A stretch of 38,526 nt of DNA, taken from the NCBI RefSeq assembly GCF_030645145.1, contig NZ_JAUSMI010000161.1, positions 1 through 38,526 of the forward strand. Reading direction: 5' to 3'. The translations under genes and the position numbers were made by a program. Below, piece by piece: positions 7,928-15,610 of the stretch. The DNA is from Microcella sp. GTDB taxonomy: Bacteria > Actinomycetota > Actinomycetes > Actinomycetales > Microbacteriaceae. Position 1 is the stretch's first letter, and each line of letters opens with the position of its first letter. The notes below the pieces were generated by a model, which had not been told where the DNA came from, ran no database searches, and worked only from the letters and a program-made list of their open reading frames with translations.

Positions 7928-9327
7928 GTCGACCTTTCCAGCAGTCTTGCGTACTCGTCGATCATGCGCTGCGCGTCGTTCTCCCATCGGAGTTCCGCGG
8001 CCGCGCGATCAAAACCGTCTTCGAAATCCGCGCGCCGGCCCACGGTTCGCTGGATCGCCCGAGCGATACCGATGCTGTCAGCATCCTCGTCGACCAGAGT
8101 CCCGATGCCATAGCCGTCAACGATTGATGCGATGTCTGGCAGGCTCACCGCGACGATCGGGAGTCGACCATGAACCGACTCGAAGAGCTTGTTCGGCATG
8201 GAGTACCGATGGCTGAGACTCGTGGCTCGCGTCAGCACGAGCGAGCAGTCGGCATCGGCGATGACGGTGCTGACAAGCTCTGGCGCGACGGGGTTGAGGA
8301 GGTGGAGTCTCTCGCTCGCTCCGACGGACCGCGCGATGTTGACCATCTCGATCCGCATGGACTCAGAGCTAGGGCCGATCAAGACCAAGTGACAGTCTTC
8401 GGGAAGATGCGACAGCGACCGAACGGCATCCTCGATGCCTCGACGGAGTGTGATGCTGCCGCAATGGACGATCACCGTCTCACTCTCGGACAGACCGGCC
8501 ATGCTCCGCAGGGTACCCCGCGTCCGATCGCCAGCTGTGGGCGCCGAAACGGGTATGTTCCGCACCAGTATCGGACGACGATCGAGAGCGTACGTGCGCT
8601 GAATCCAGTCAGCGATGGAATTGGAGACCGTCAGCACCGAGCTCGCCCGTCTCGCGCCGCGTTGCTCGACTGCACGCTCCCACCGCGGTGCCAGCCATCG
8701 GCCCGGGCGAGTGGTCCTATCCGTCCACAACTCGTGCGAGTCATACACGAAGGGAATCCGGCGCCCTGAGGCTCGCATGGCGGGCGCGAGAGTGTTCGCA
8801 TCATTGGCGTGAATGAGGTCGGGGCCCCAAGAGCGCAAGGCTCGGGAGGCGTGCCACCAGAAACTTCCCATTCGCACGGTGAGGTCAAGTCGTTGCCACA
8901 GATCGACGGCGAGCTGCTTCGCGCGATTCGCCGCAGGCGCGCGGCTAACAGCATGGTTGTCTCTCGGGGACGGCGCGGGGGCGTCGGCCCCGATGGTGAC
9001 CATCTCGGTCCGCGGGGTCTCGAGCGTCGAAGGCTGGCTGCCTGTGTTCTGAGGAGCGCGACCCAGCGCACGTCGGACGACGTCACCCCACAGGGGAAGC
9101 AGATGCTTGAGTTCGACAACACGGATCCGCAGGATCTCGAAGCCGTGCTCGGTTTCGTACAGCCCGGGTCCGAAGCGGCTGTCGCGTGTGGATACCGCCA
9201 CCACGCGGACAGCGGCCCCCGCCTGAACGAGCGATGTCGCCTGCTTGATGACTCGCGAGTCCGAACTCATGTCGTTGTAGACGAGCACTCCGACTCGGCG
9301 GCCGGTTAAGGGACGATCAGATTTCAC
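7924..9327 (-). CDS. GT-B glycosyltransferase of lower-GC composition
   Basis: A 467-residue GT-B glycosyltransferase, first gene of the leftward operon. Motifs: VGVLVYNDMSSDSRVIKQ at the N terminus, IPFVYDSHELW near the domain centre, and YSMPNKLFESVHGRLPIVAV in the donor half, which links it distantly to the pair at 1548-3826. A linker of about 60 residues after residue 65 carries no recognisable motif. GTG 9327 is the start because the family N terminus follows within 10 codons; the reading frame stays open upstream only because it runs antisense through the acyltransferase gene. Base composition is visibly less GC-rich than in neighbours, with codons such as AAA, TCT and GAT common, suggesting more recent acquisition. 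Confidence 0.85.
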   Translation of the reverse strand: MKSDRPLTGRRVGVLVYNDMSSDSRVIKQATSLVQAGAAVRVVAVSTRDSRFGPGLYETEHGFEILRIRVVELKHLLPLWGDVVRRALGRAPQNTGSQPSTLETPRTEMVTIGADAPAPSPRDNHAVSRAPAANRAKQLAVDLWQRLDLTVRMGSFWWHASRALRSWGPDLIHANDANTLAPAMRASGRRIPFVYDSHELWTDRTTRPGRWLAPRWERAVEQRGARRASSVLTVSNSIADWIQRTYALDRRPILVRNIPVSAPTAGDRTRGTLRSMAGLSESETVIVHCGSITLRRGIEDAVRSLSHLPEDCHLVLIGPSSESMRIEMVNIARSVGASERLHLLNPVAPELVSTVIADADCSLVLTRATSLSHRYSMPNKLFESVHGRLPIVAVSLPDIASIVDGYGIGTLVDEDADSIGIARAIQRTVGRRADFEDGFDRAAAELRWENDAQRMIDEYARLLERST

Positions 9328-9345
9328 GTGGTAACTCTCGCTCCC

Positions 9346-9370
9346 AGTCGCACCTAGAGCGTGTGCGACT
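9346..9370. repeat. Perfect 8-bp inverted repeat in a divergent promoter region
   Basis: AGTCGCAC (9346-9353) and GTGCGACT (9363-9370) are exact reverse complements separated by 9 bp, in the 96-bp gap between the leftward glycosyltransferase operon and the rightward acyltransferase gene. A TTGACC hexamer on the minus strand (9377-9372) lies beside it. Position and symmetry fit an operator, but no regulator is encoded nearby. Confidence 0.5.
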
Positions 9371-9409
9371 CGGTCAAGGATAGTGGGGCCGTCCGGGGCG
9401 GCCGGCGCG

Positions 9410-9415
9410 TACCCT
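9410..9415 (+). promoter_or_regulatory. Candidate -10 element of the acyltransferase gene
   Basis: TACCCT lies 8 nt before the GTG at 9424, matching the leaderless spacing seen at other starts in this window. Confidence 0.4.
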
Positions 9416-9423
9416 TGGGACCC

Positions 9424-10587
9424 GTGCCGTCCGAATCGTCCGCAGCCGTTCGGCCGCCGCGTCTCGACTCGCTCACGGGTCTGCGCTGGTGGGCGGCGTT
9501 CGGTGTCTTCCTCCACCACATGACCAACCTCGCACCGCTCCCGGTGCACGCCGCGCTCGCGCTCGGAAACTACGGCGTGATGTTCTTCTTCGTGCTCTCG
9601 GGCTTCGTCCTCACGTGGTCCGCGCAGGCGGTGTCGACGAGCACGTTCTACTGGCGGCGGTTCGCGCGCATCTACCCCGCCCACCTCGTGGCGCTCGCCC
9701 TCGCCGTCCCCGTCTTCTACAGCCTCACGCCCGCCGCCGAGGACTGGTGGGTCAAGCCGTTCGATCTCGGCATCCTCCTGCTCTCGGTCGTCCTGCTGCA
9801 GGGCTGGTGGCGCGAGCCGACGATCCTGTTCTCGGGGAACCCGGCCGCGTGGACGCTCACGTGCGAGGCGTTCTTCTACGCCCTGCACCCCTGGATCTCG
9901 CGAGTCCTCCGCCTGCTGACGTCGCGCGGGGCGATCGCGGGCGCCGCGGCGCTCATCGTCCTGGCGTTCGTCTGGCGGATCGGCGACCAGCTCGCGCCCG
10001 AGCTCGTGCCGTCAGCACTCCCCTGGCCCGTCGCGCGACTGGGCGAGTTCGTGCTTGGCATGCTCCTCGCGCACGCGATGCGGACCGGCTGGCACCCCCG
10101 CCTCCGGGCCGGCGCGACGATGATCGCCTCCCTGCTGCTCCTCGCCCTGATCGCCGTCACCGTCGCCACGTCGTGGCTCGGCCCGCTCGAGTCGATCATC
10201 CGCCCCTTCATCAACGAGTGGATGCTCGTGACCTGCGCCGCTCTCATCACCGCGGTCGCGGCGCGCGATCTCCGAGGCGGGAAATCGCTCCTCCGCCACC
10301 CCGTGCTCGTGCGCCTGGGAGAGGCCTCCTACGCCTTCTACCTCGTGCACGCCACGATCATCTACGCCATGCTCTCGCTCGTCGGTCGGCAGGTCGGCCC
10401 CGTCGCCGTCGTCTGGTATCCGCTCATGCTCGCGGTCTGCATCGCCGCGGCCTTCGCCCTGCATCTCCTGGTCGAGAAGCCGATGGAGCGTCGCCTGCGG
10501 CGCTGGGGCGATGCGCGCGAGGAGGCGCGGCGGACTGCCGGGGCCGAGCTCGACGGCGACCCGGGACGATCGCGCGAGCTCGTCTGA
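9424..10587 (+). CDS. Membrane acyltransferase, acyltransferase 3 family (OafA/ExoH-like)
   Basis: A 387-residue integral membrane protein with about ten hydrophobic helices. The N-terminal signature LDSLTGLRWWAAFGVFLHHMTNL contains the conserved Arg and His of this family, followed by YGVMFFFVLSGFVLTWS and FYWRRFARIYPAHL, the standard second and third blocks; the C-terminal block SYAFYLVHATIIY is also present. GTG 9424 is chosen because a TACCCT hexamer sits 8 nt upstream and the conserved domain begins 12 codons in; the frame is open to 9361. Such proteins transfer acetyl, succinyl or similar groups onto extracytoplasmic polysaccharide. Given the locus, O-acylation of the surface glycan is the likely job. 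It converges with the following gene with a 1-nt gap. Confidence 0.9.
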   Translation: MPSESSAAVRPPRLDSLTGLRWWAAFGVFLHHMTNLAPLPVHAALALGNYGVMFFFVLSGFVLTWSAQAVSTSTFYWRRFARIYPAHLVALALAVPVFYSLTPAAEDWWVKPFDLGILLLSVVLLQGWWREPTILFSGNPAAWTLTCEAFFYALHPWISRVLRLLTSRGAIAGAAALIVLAFVWRIGDQLAPELVPSALPWPVARLGEFVLGMLLAHAMRTGWHPRLRAGATMIASLLLLALIAVTVATSWLGPLESIIRPFINEWMLVTCAALITAVAARDLRGGKSLLRHPVLVRLGEASYAFYLVHATIIYAMLSLVGRQVGPVAVVWYPLMLAVCIAAAFALHLLVEKPMERRLRRWGDAREEARRTAGAELDGDPGRSRELV

Positions 10588-10588
10588 G

Positions 10589-11740
10589 CTACGTCGACGC
10601 CGGTCGGGTCGCGAGCCGCTCGACGGCGTCGGCGGCGCGATCGGCGGAGGCTCCGAGCGAGAGCTCGGCCCGGGCCCAGCGGGCGAGCTCGGCACGGTCG
10701 GCCGGCGAGGGAGCGCGGTCGCGCGCCGCGCGCAGCGCCTCGGCCACGGCATCCGGGTCATGGGGCACGGCGCGACCGAGCGGCGCGCTGCTCGCGAACG
10801 CCGTCCCCGGCCCGTCACCGGCGTAGAGGACCGGGGTGCCGGTCGAAACCGCGGCGTACATCTTCGTCGGGAAGGCGAAGCCATACCCGCCGTCGGGCTT
10901 GACGCTCGCGACCGCCACGCGCGCGCCGCGCAGCCAGCGAGCGGTCTCCGCCGCCGGCACGGTGTCGACGAACTCGACGCGCCCGGGGGCGATCGCCTCG
11001 GCGCGGGCTCGCAGCGCGCCGCGCTCGACGCCCGCCCCGAGGAACACCAGGCGCATCCCCGTCACCGACGCCATCGCCTCGACGAAGACGCCCGCCCCGT
11101 GGACCTCGCTCGCCGTGCCCGCGTAGAGGGCGTACGGCTCGTCCCGGACGACCGCATCGCCCTCGGCGGAGAAGACGACGGTGTCGATGCCGTTGCCGAC
11201 CTCCTCGATGCGGGCCGCGGGCACGCCGAGGTCGCGGAGCCGCGCCGTCACGGTCGCGGAGACCGAGAGCACCCGCGCAGCGCCGCGCCAGGAGAGTCGC
11301 TCGAGAGCGCGGACGACCGAGACGATCGGCCCCGGGCTGCCCGCGCTCTGCGCGGCGTCGGCCAGGATGTCGCCCGCGTAATAGGCGTAGGGGATCCTCC
11401 GCACGGCGCACACGGCGCGCACGACCGCGCCCGTCGTCGGCGGCGGCTCGACGACGACCGCGTCGGCGCGCCGGGCCATCAGCAATCGGACGACGAGGGG
11501 CACGTCGAAGCTCAGGTACTGCAGGTAGCCCCGCACGGCACCGGAGCGATCGCGGAGGACGCATGCGCGTCGAACCAGGACGCCCGGCGGGTCGGCGATC
11601 GTCTGCGACTCGGGCGGGCGGCTCGTGAGCACCTCGACCTCGTGGCCGCGCGCGACGAGAGCCCTCGCGAGCGCTTCCAGCCGGAAGGCCGCGGCCGCGG
11701 GCTCCGGCGAGAAGATGCGGCTCGCGATGACGACGCGCAT
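10589..11740 (-). CDS. Family 4 glycosyltransferase (WbuB-like)
   Basis: A 383-residue GT-B glycosyltransferase. It opens with VVIASRIFSPEPAAAAFRLEALARALVARGHEVEVLT, typical of WbuB-like GT4 enzymes, continues with RVLSVSATVTARLRDLGVPAARIEEVGNGIDT, and has YALYAGTASEVHG plus the donor-site segment FAFPTKMYAAVSTGTPVLY. ATG 11740 lies 2 nt after the stop of the Gfo/Idh gene, so it ends a four-gene operon with three enzymes of diacetamido-sugar synthesis. By analogy with wbp/wlb clusters it may transfer the diacetamido-uronic acid itself; this is inference from context. Confidence 0.87.
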   Translation of the reverse strand: MRVVIASRIFSPEPAAAAFRLEALARALVARGHEVEVLTSRPPESQTIADPPGVLVRRACVLRDRSGAVRGYLQYLSFDVPLVVRLLMARRADAVVVEPPPTTGAVVRAVCAVRRIPYAYYAGDILADAAQSAGSPGPIVSVVRALERLSWRGAARVLSVSATVTARLRDLGVPAARIEEVGNGIDTVVFSAEGDAVVRDEPYALYAGTASEVHGAGVFVEAMASVTGMRLVFLGAGVERGALRARAEAIAPGRVEFVDTVPAAETARWLRGARVAVASVKPDGGYGFAFPTKMYAAVSTGTPVLYAGDGPGTAFASSAPLGRAVPHDPDAVAEALRAARDRAPSPADRAELARWARAELSLGASADRAADAVERLATRPAST

Positions 11741-11742
11741 CG

Positions 11743-12729
11743 TCAGAAGTCGACCGCGACGCCCGTTCGGGCCGAGCGGAGCATCCCCTCGACGACCTCG
11801 AGAGTGCGCAGACCCTGCTCCATCGTGACGACGTCGGTCTGCTCGCCGAGGACGGCGTCGCGGAAGTTCTCGTGCTCGACGCGCAGCGGCTCGCGCTTGG
11901 CGAAGGCGTAGCGGATGACGTCGCCCTCGCTCACGCCGCGGAAGCTCGACACCGACTCCCACTCGAGCGGGATCGTGCCGTTCGCATAGAAGGTGAGATC
12001 GCCCGTCGCGGTGTCGGCGACGAACGCGCCGCGCTCGCCCGTGACGATCGTGATGCGCTCCTTCATCGGGCTCAGCCAGTTCACCAGGTGCGAGACGACC
12101 GTGCCGTTCGCGAGCCGGCCCGTCGCCGTCACCATGTCCTCGTACTCGCGGCCGCTCTTGTGCGCCGTCTGCGCGAAGACCGTGCGGTAGGTGCTCTGCG
12201 CGACCCACGCGGTGAGGTCGATGTCGTGGCTCGCGAGGTCCTTGCCCACGCCGACGTCGGCGATGCGCGACGGGAATGGGCCCTGACGGCGCGTGGCGAT
12301 CTGGTAGACGTCGCCCAGGTCGCCGGCCTCGAGGCGGCGGCGGAGCTCCTGCAGAGCGGGGTTGAAGCGCTCGATGTGGCCGACCGCGCCGACGAGCCCC
12401 TTCGCGGCGAAGGCGTCGACCATGCGCTGGCCCGCCTCGACGGTGTCGGCGATCGGCTTCTCGACGAGCGTGTGGACCCCGGCCTCCGCGAGCCGGAGAG
12501 CGGCATCCTCATGGAATCGCGTCGGGACGGCCACGACCGCGATGTCGATGCCCTCGGCGATGAGCGCGTCGATGTCGGGCAGGATCGGCAGTCGCCCGGC
12601 GACGCCGTGCGGGTCGCCGCCCGGGTCAGCGATCGCGACGAGCTCGACGCCGGGGAGCTCGCGCAGCACGCGGGCGTGGTGGCGGCCCATCATCCCGACG
12701 CCGAGGAGGCCGGCGCGGAGCTCGCTCAT
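11743..12729 (-). CDS. wbpB: Gfo/Idh/MocA oxidoreductase, UDP-sugar 3-dehydrogenase (WbpB/WlbA-like)
   Basis: A 328-residue NAD-dependent oxidoreductase. The Rossmann motif LLGVGMMGRHHARVL is at the N terminus, the family EKPIA catalytic lysine motif lies near residue 95, and GHIERFNPAL, common in WlbA/WbpB relatives, follows. ATG 12729 shares one base with the upstream stop (TGATG). It lies between an aminotransferase and a glycosyltransferase and downstream of an N-acetyltransferase. In Pseudomonas and Bordetella this enzyme oxidises C3 of UDP-GlcNAcA so that a 3-amino group can be added. The same role is inferred here; other 3-keto sugar dehydrogenases of the family are the alternative. 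Confidence 0.85.
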   Translation of the reverse strand: MSELRAGLLGVGMMGRHHARVLRELPGVELVAIADPGGDPHGVAGRLPILPDIDALIAEGIDIAVVAVPTRFHEDAALRLAEAGVHTLVEKPIADTVEAGQRMVDAFAAKGLVGAVGHIERFNPALQELRRRLEAGDLGDVYQIATRRQGPFPSRIADVGVGKDLASHDIDLTAWVAQSTYRTVFAQTAHKSGREYEDMVTATGRLANGTVVSHLVNWLSPMKERITIVTGERGAFVADTATGDLTFYANGTIPLEWESVSSFRGVSEGDVIRYAFAKREPLRVEHENFRDAVLGEQTDVVTMEQGLRTLEVVEGMLRSARTGVAVDF

Positions 12730-13829
12730 CAGGAGCCCGCCTTCGCGACCTTGTTCACGGCCTTGACGATGCGCGCGAGGTCCTTCTTCGTGAGCGACGG
12801 GTGCACGGGCAGCGACACGACCTCGGCGGCGGCGCGCTCGGTCTCGGGAAGGTCGAGACCGGGGGCGAACTTCGCGAGCGAGGAGAGGCGGTGGTTCGGG
12901 ATCGGGTAGTAGACGCCCGAGCCGATGCCGTGCTCCTCGCGGAGCGCCTTCACGAAGCCGTCGCGGTCGTGCGGCACGCGGATCGTGTACTGGTGGTAGA
13001 CGTGCACCGCGCCCGGGGCGACGACCGGCGTCTGCACGTTCTTCAGGTGGCGGTCGAGGTAGGCGGCGTTCTGCTGACGGGCGGCCGTCCAGCGGTCGAC
13101 CTTCGTGAGCTGGACGCGACCGATCGCGGCGTGGATGTCGGTCATGCGGGCGTTGAAGCCGACGACCTCGTTCTCGTACTGCTTCTCCATGCCCTGGTTG
13201 CGGAGCAGCTTGACCGCGCGCACGAGGCCGGCGTCGTCGCACGCGACCATGCCGCCCTCGCCCGAGGTCATGTTCTTCGTCGGGTAGAGGCTGAACATCG
13301 CGAAGCGGCCCCAGGTGCCGACGGGGCGGCCGTCGAGGGCGGCGCCGTGCGCCTGCGCGGCGTCCTCGTAGATCTCGATGCCGTACTTCTTCGCGATCGC
13401 CTCGAGCTCGCGCATGCGGGCGGGGTGGCCGTAGAGGTGCACGGGCATGATCGCCTTCGTGCGCGTCGTGATGGCGGCCTCCACCGCCGCCGGGTCGAGA
13501 CCGAAGGTCTCGGGCTCGATGTCGACGAAGACGGGAGTGGCACCGGTGAGGGCGACCGAGTTGCCGGTCGCGGCGAAGGTGAACGAGGGCACGATGACCT
13601 CGTCGCCCGGGCCCACGCCGGCGGCGAGCTGGCCGAGGTGCTGGCCGGCCGTCCCGCTGTTGACCGCGACGCACGCGCGGCCCTGGACGAAGTGGTCGCC
13701 GAACTCCTGCTCGAACGCGGCCACCTCGGGGCCCTGGGCGATCATGCCGGTCTTCATCACGCGCATGACGGCGCGTCGCTCGTCGCGGCCGATGATCGGC
13801 TTCGCGGCGGGGATCAGGGGCTTGCTCAC
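12729..13829 (-). CDS. wbpE: DegT/DnrJ/EryC1 PLP-dependent sugar aminotransferase (WbpE/WlbC-like)
   Basis: A 366-residue aminotransferase. Recognisable blocks are AVNSGTAGQHLGQLAAGVGPGDEVIVPSFTF cut into cofactor and substrate motifs, YEDAAQAHGA (PLP-ring aspartate) and LYPTKNMTSGEGGM with the Schiff-base lysine. GTG 13829 overlaps the acetyltransferase stop as GTGA. In the WbpB-E-D series it converts the 3-keto sugar nucleotide to the 3-amino form with glutamate as donor. Adjacent Gfo/Idh and hexapeptide acetyltransferase genes are the reason for naming it WbpE-like rather than a generic perosamine or FdtB-type enzyme. Confidence 0.88.
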   Translation of the reverse strand: MSKPLIPAAKPIIGRDERRAVMRVMKTGMIAQGPEVAAFEQEFGDHFVQGRACVAVNSGTAGQHLGQLAAGVGPGDEVIVPSFTFAATGNSVALTGATPVFVDIEPETFGLDPAAVEAAITTRTKAIMPVHLYGHPARMRELEAIAKKYGIEIYEDAAQAHGAALDGRPVGTWGRFAMFSLYPTKNMTSGEGGMVACDDAGLVRAVKLLRNQGMEKQYENEVVGFNARMTDIHAAIGRVQLTKVDRWTAARQQNAAYLDRHLKNVQTPVVAPGAVHVYHQYTIRVPHDRDGFVKALREEHGIGSGVYYPIPNHRLSSLAKFAPGLDLPETERAAAEVVSLPVHPSLTKKDLARIVKAVNKVAKAGS

Positions 13830-14434
13830 GCGGGGGCGTCCTCTCTCAGTGCTCCGTCGTTCTCGCGGTAGGTCTCGCCCGTCTGCGGGCAGACCCACGC
13901 GCCGTCCTTCTCGATCAGGCGCACGCCCGCACGACCCACCCAGCCGAGGCGCCGCGCGGGCACCCCCGCCATGAGGGCGAAATCGGGGACGTCCTTCGTC
14001 ACGACGCTGCCTGCGGCGATCGTCGCCCAGCGGCCGATCGTGACCGGCGCGACGCACACCGCGCGAGCGCCGATCGCGGCGCCCTCGCGAATCGTCACGC
14101 CCACGGGCTCCCAGTCGTGGGCCGACTTCGGGCTGCCGTCGGGGTTGACCGCGCGCGGGTAGGTGTCGTTCGTGAGGACGACGGCGGGGCCGATGAAGAC
14201 GCCGGCCTCGAGGCGCGCGGGCTCGTAGACGAGCGCGTAATTCTGCACCTTGCAGTTGTCGCCCATCTCGACGCCCGTGCCGATGTAGGCGCCGCGGCCG
14301 ACGACGCAGTTGCGGCCGAGTCGCGCGTCTTCGCGGACCTGGGCCAGATGCCAGATCGACGAGCCCGCGCCGATGGTCGCGGAGTCGGCGACATCGGCGG
14401 AATCGACGATGCGCACGTCGGACGGTGCAGTCAC
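13826..14434 (-). CDS. wbpD: Hexapeptide-repeat sugar N-acetyltransferase (WbpD/WlbB-like)
   Basis: A 202-residue left-handed beta-helix acyltransferase. Imperfect hexapeptide repeats run from about residue 15 to 150 (ATIGAGSSIWHLAQV, GRGAYIGTGVEMGDNCKVQNYALVYE), with the WbpD/WlbB hallmark TNDTYPRAVNPDG and the closing VVTKDVPDFALMAGVPARRLGWV. The start is GTG 14434, with GGGAG about 9 nt upstream. It heads the operon acetyltransferase, aminotransferase, dehydrogenase, glycosyltransferase. The expected reaction is acetyl-CoA-dependent 3-N-acetylation of a UDP-3-amino-GlcNAcA, giving the 2,3-diacetamido sugar. Confidence 0.88.
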   Translation of the reverse strand: MTAPSDVRIVDSADVADSATIGAGSSIWHLAQVREDARLGRNCVVGRGAYIGTGVEMGDNCKVQNYALVYEPARLEAGVFIGPAVVLTNDTYPRAVNPDGSPKSAHDWEPVGVTIREGAAIGARAVCVAPVTIGRWATIAAGSVVTKDVPDFALMAGVPARRLGWVGRAGVRLIEKDGAWVCPQTGETYRENDGALREDAPA

Positions 14435-14498
14435 GGAAGGGGCTCCCAGGAGATCGAGGCGAGGGCTCGGCGCGGGCTCTCAGGCTATCGCGTTCTGC

Positions 14499-14504
14499 CA
14501 GAAT
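14499..14504 (+). promoter_or_regulatory. Candidate -10 element of the DPM1-like gene
   Basis: CAGAAT ends 7 nt before ATG 14512, consistent with a leaderless transcript. The divergent acetyltransferase operon starts 77 bp away. Confidence 0.38.
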
Positions 14505-14511
14505 GGCCGGT

Positions 14512-15228
14512 ATGCCCTCCGCTCACTCCTCCGGCGACTCCCGCGCGCCCGGGACCGAGCGCGACGGCGGCACGTGGGTGGTCATCCCCCTCTTCAACGA
14601 GTCGAGCGTGATCGCCGGAGTGATCGAGGGGCTGCTCGAGGTGGTCGAGCACGTCGTGTGCGTCGACGACGGCTCGACCGACGGGTCGGCGGAGATCGCC
14701 GAAGCCGCCGGAGCCCGCGTCGTGCGGCACCCGTACAACCTCGGGCAGGGCGCGGCCCTGCAGACGGGCATCGGCTACGCGCGCGAGCAGCCGGGCGCGG
14801 AGTTCATCGTGACCTTCGACGCCGACGGCCAGCATAGGGTCGTCGACGCGCTCGCGATGGTCGCCCTGGCGCGCGAGGAGGACGCCGCGATCGTCTTCGG
14901 CTCGCGTTTCCTCGACGACCGCACGCGGCCCGGTCTGCTGAAGAAGGCGGTGCTCAAGACGGCCGTGTGGGTCACGAACCTGACCACGGGCCTCACGCTG
15001 ACGGATGCCCACAACGGGCTCCGCGTCATCCGCATCGACGCCGCTCGCGCCGTCAACCTCAAGCAGGACCGCATGGCCCACGCCACCGAGATCGTGCTGC
15101 AGCTGGGCCGAACGGGGCTCCCCTACCGCGAGTTCCCGGTCGAGGTGCTCTACACGGAGTACTCGCGTGCCAAGGGCCAGTCGCTCCTGAACTCGATCAA
15201 CATCCTCGTCGACCTCGTGATCAACTGA
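14512..15228 (+). CDS. DPM1-like family 2 glycosyltransferase (polyprenyl-phosphate sugar synthase)
   Basis: A 238-residue soluble GT2 enzyme of the dolichyl-phosphate mannose synthase group: WVVIPLFNESSVIAGVIEGLL, VVCVDDGSTDGSAEIAE, NLGQGAALQTGIGYA and FIVTFDADGQH, with DADGQ as the metal-binding motif. It lacks the C-terminal membrane helices of GtrB-type enzymes. The next gene encodes a DUF2304 membrane protein, the partner usually found beside such synthases. Expected reaction: transfer of a hexose from NDP-sugar to polyprenyl phosphate on the inner membrane face. ATG 14512 follows a CAGAAT hexamer by 7 nt. Confidence 0.86.
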   Translation: MPSAHSSGDSRAPGTERDGGTWVVIPLFNESSVIAGVIEGLLEVVEHVVCVDDGSTDGSAEIAEAAGARVVRHPYNLGQGAALQTGIGYAREQPGAEFIVTFDADGQHRVVDALAMVALAREEDAAIVFGSRFLDDRTRPGLLKKAVLKTAVWVTNLTTGLTLTDAHNGLRVIRIDAARAVNLKQDRMAHATEIVLQLGRTGLPYREFPVEVLYTEYSRAKGQSLLNSINILVDLVIN

Positions 15229-15244
15229 GCGGAAGGACGACGCC

Positions 15245-15610
15245 ATGTGGTTCCAGATCCTCCTCGTCCTCGTGCTCGTGGGCACGGCGGTGTACCTCGT
15301 CCGCTCGACGCCCAACGCGAAGCACCTCGCGATCCGTCGCCTCGTCGTCTTCCTCGGCCTCGCCGCCGGCGTCGTCGTCGTCCTCGCCCCGGGCCTCCTG
15401 ACCCGCATGGCCAACGCCGTCGGCATCGGTCGCGGCGCCGACCTGCTCTTCTACGTCGCGATCGTCGCCGGCCTCGTCTACGTCGTCAACGAGTACAAGA
15501 GGTCCGTGCAGCTCTCGCGGGCCAACACGCAGCTCGCCCGCGAGCTCGCGCTCGCCGAGGCCCGGCTGCAGGACCGCATCGCCGAGCTCGAACGAAAGGA
15601 ACCATCGTGA
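15245..15610 (+). CDS. DUF2304 small membrane protein
   Basis: A 121-residue protein with three predicted membrane helices (about residues 3-20, 31-52 and 64-83) and a charged C-terminal helix (84-120) likely to form a coiled coil. The NEYKRSVQLSRANTQLARELALAEARL segment spans this helix. This matches the DUF2304 family, which commonly sits next to DPM1-like glycosyltransferases and probably anchors them to the membrane. GGAAGGACG precedes ATG 15245 at good spacing. Its stop overlaps the next gene as GTGA, so the three genes are one operon. Confidence 0.87.
   Translation: MWFQILLVLVLVGTAVYLVRSTPNAKHLAIRRLVVFLGLAAGVVVVLAPGLLTRMANAVGIGRGADLLFYVAIVAGLVYVVNEYKRSVQLSRANTQLARELALAEARLQDRIAELERKEPS

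Noticed and set aside
9328-9888. In-frame N-terminal extension of the 7924-9327 glycosyltransferase by about 187 residues
   Set aside because: It is antisense to the start of the well-supported acyltransferase, is Arg/Glu/Asp-rich as expected of a shadow frame in GC-rich DNA, and contains no known domain.
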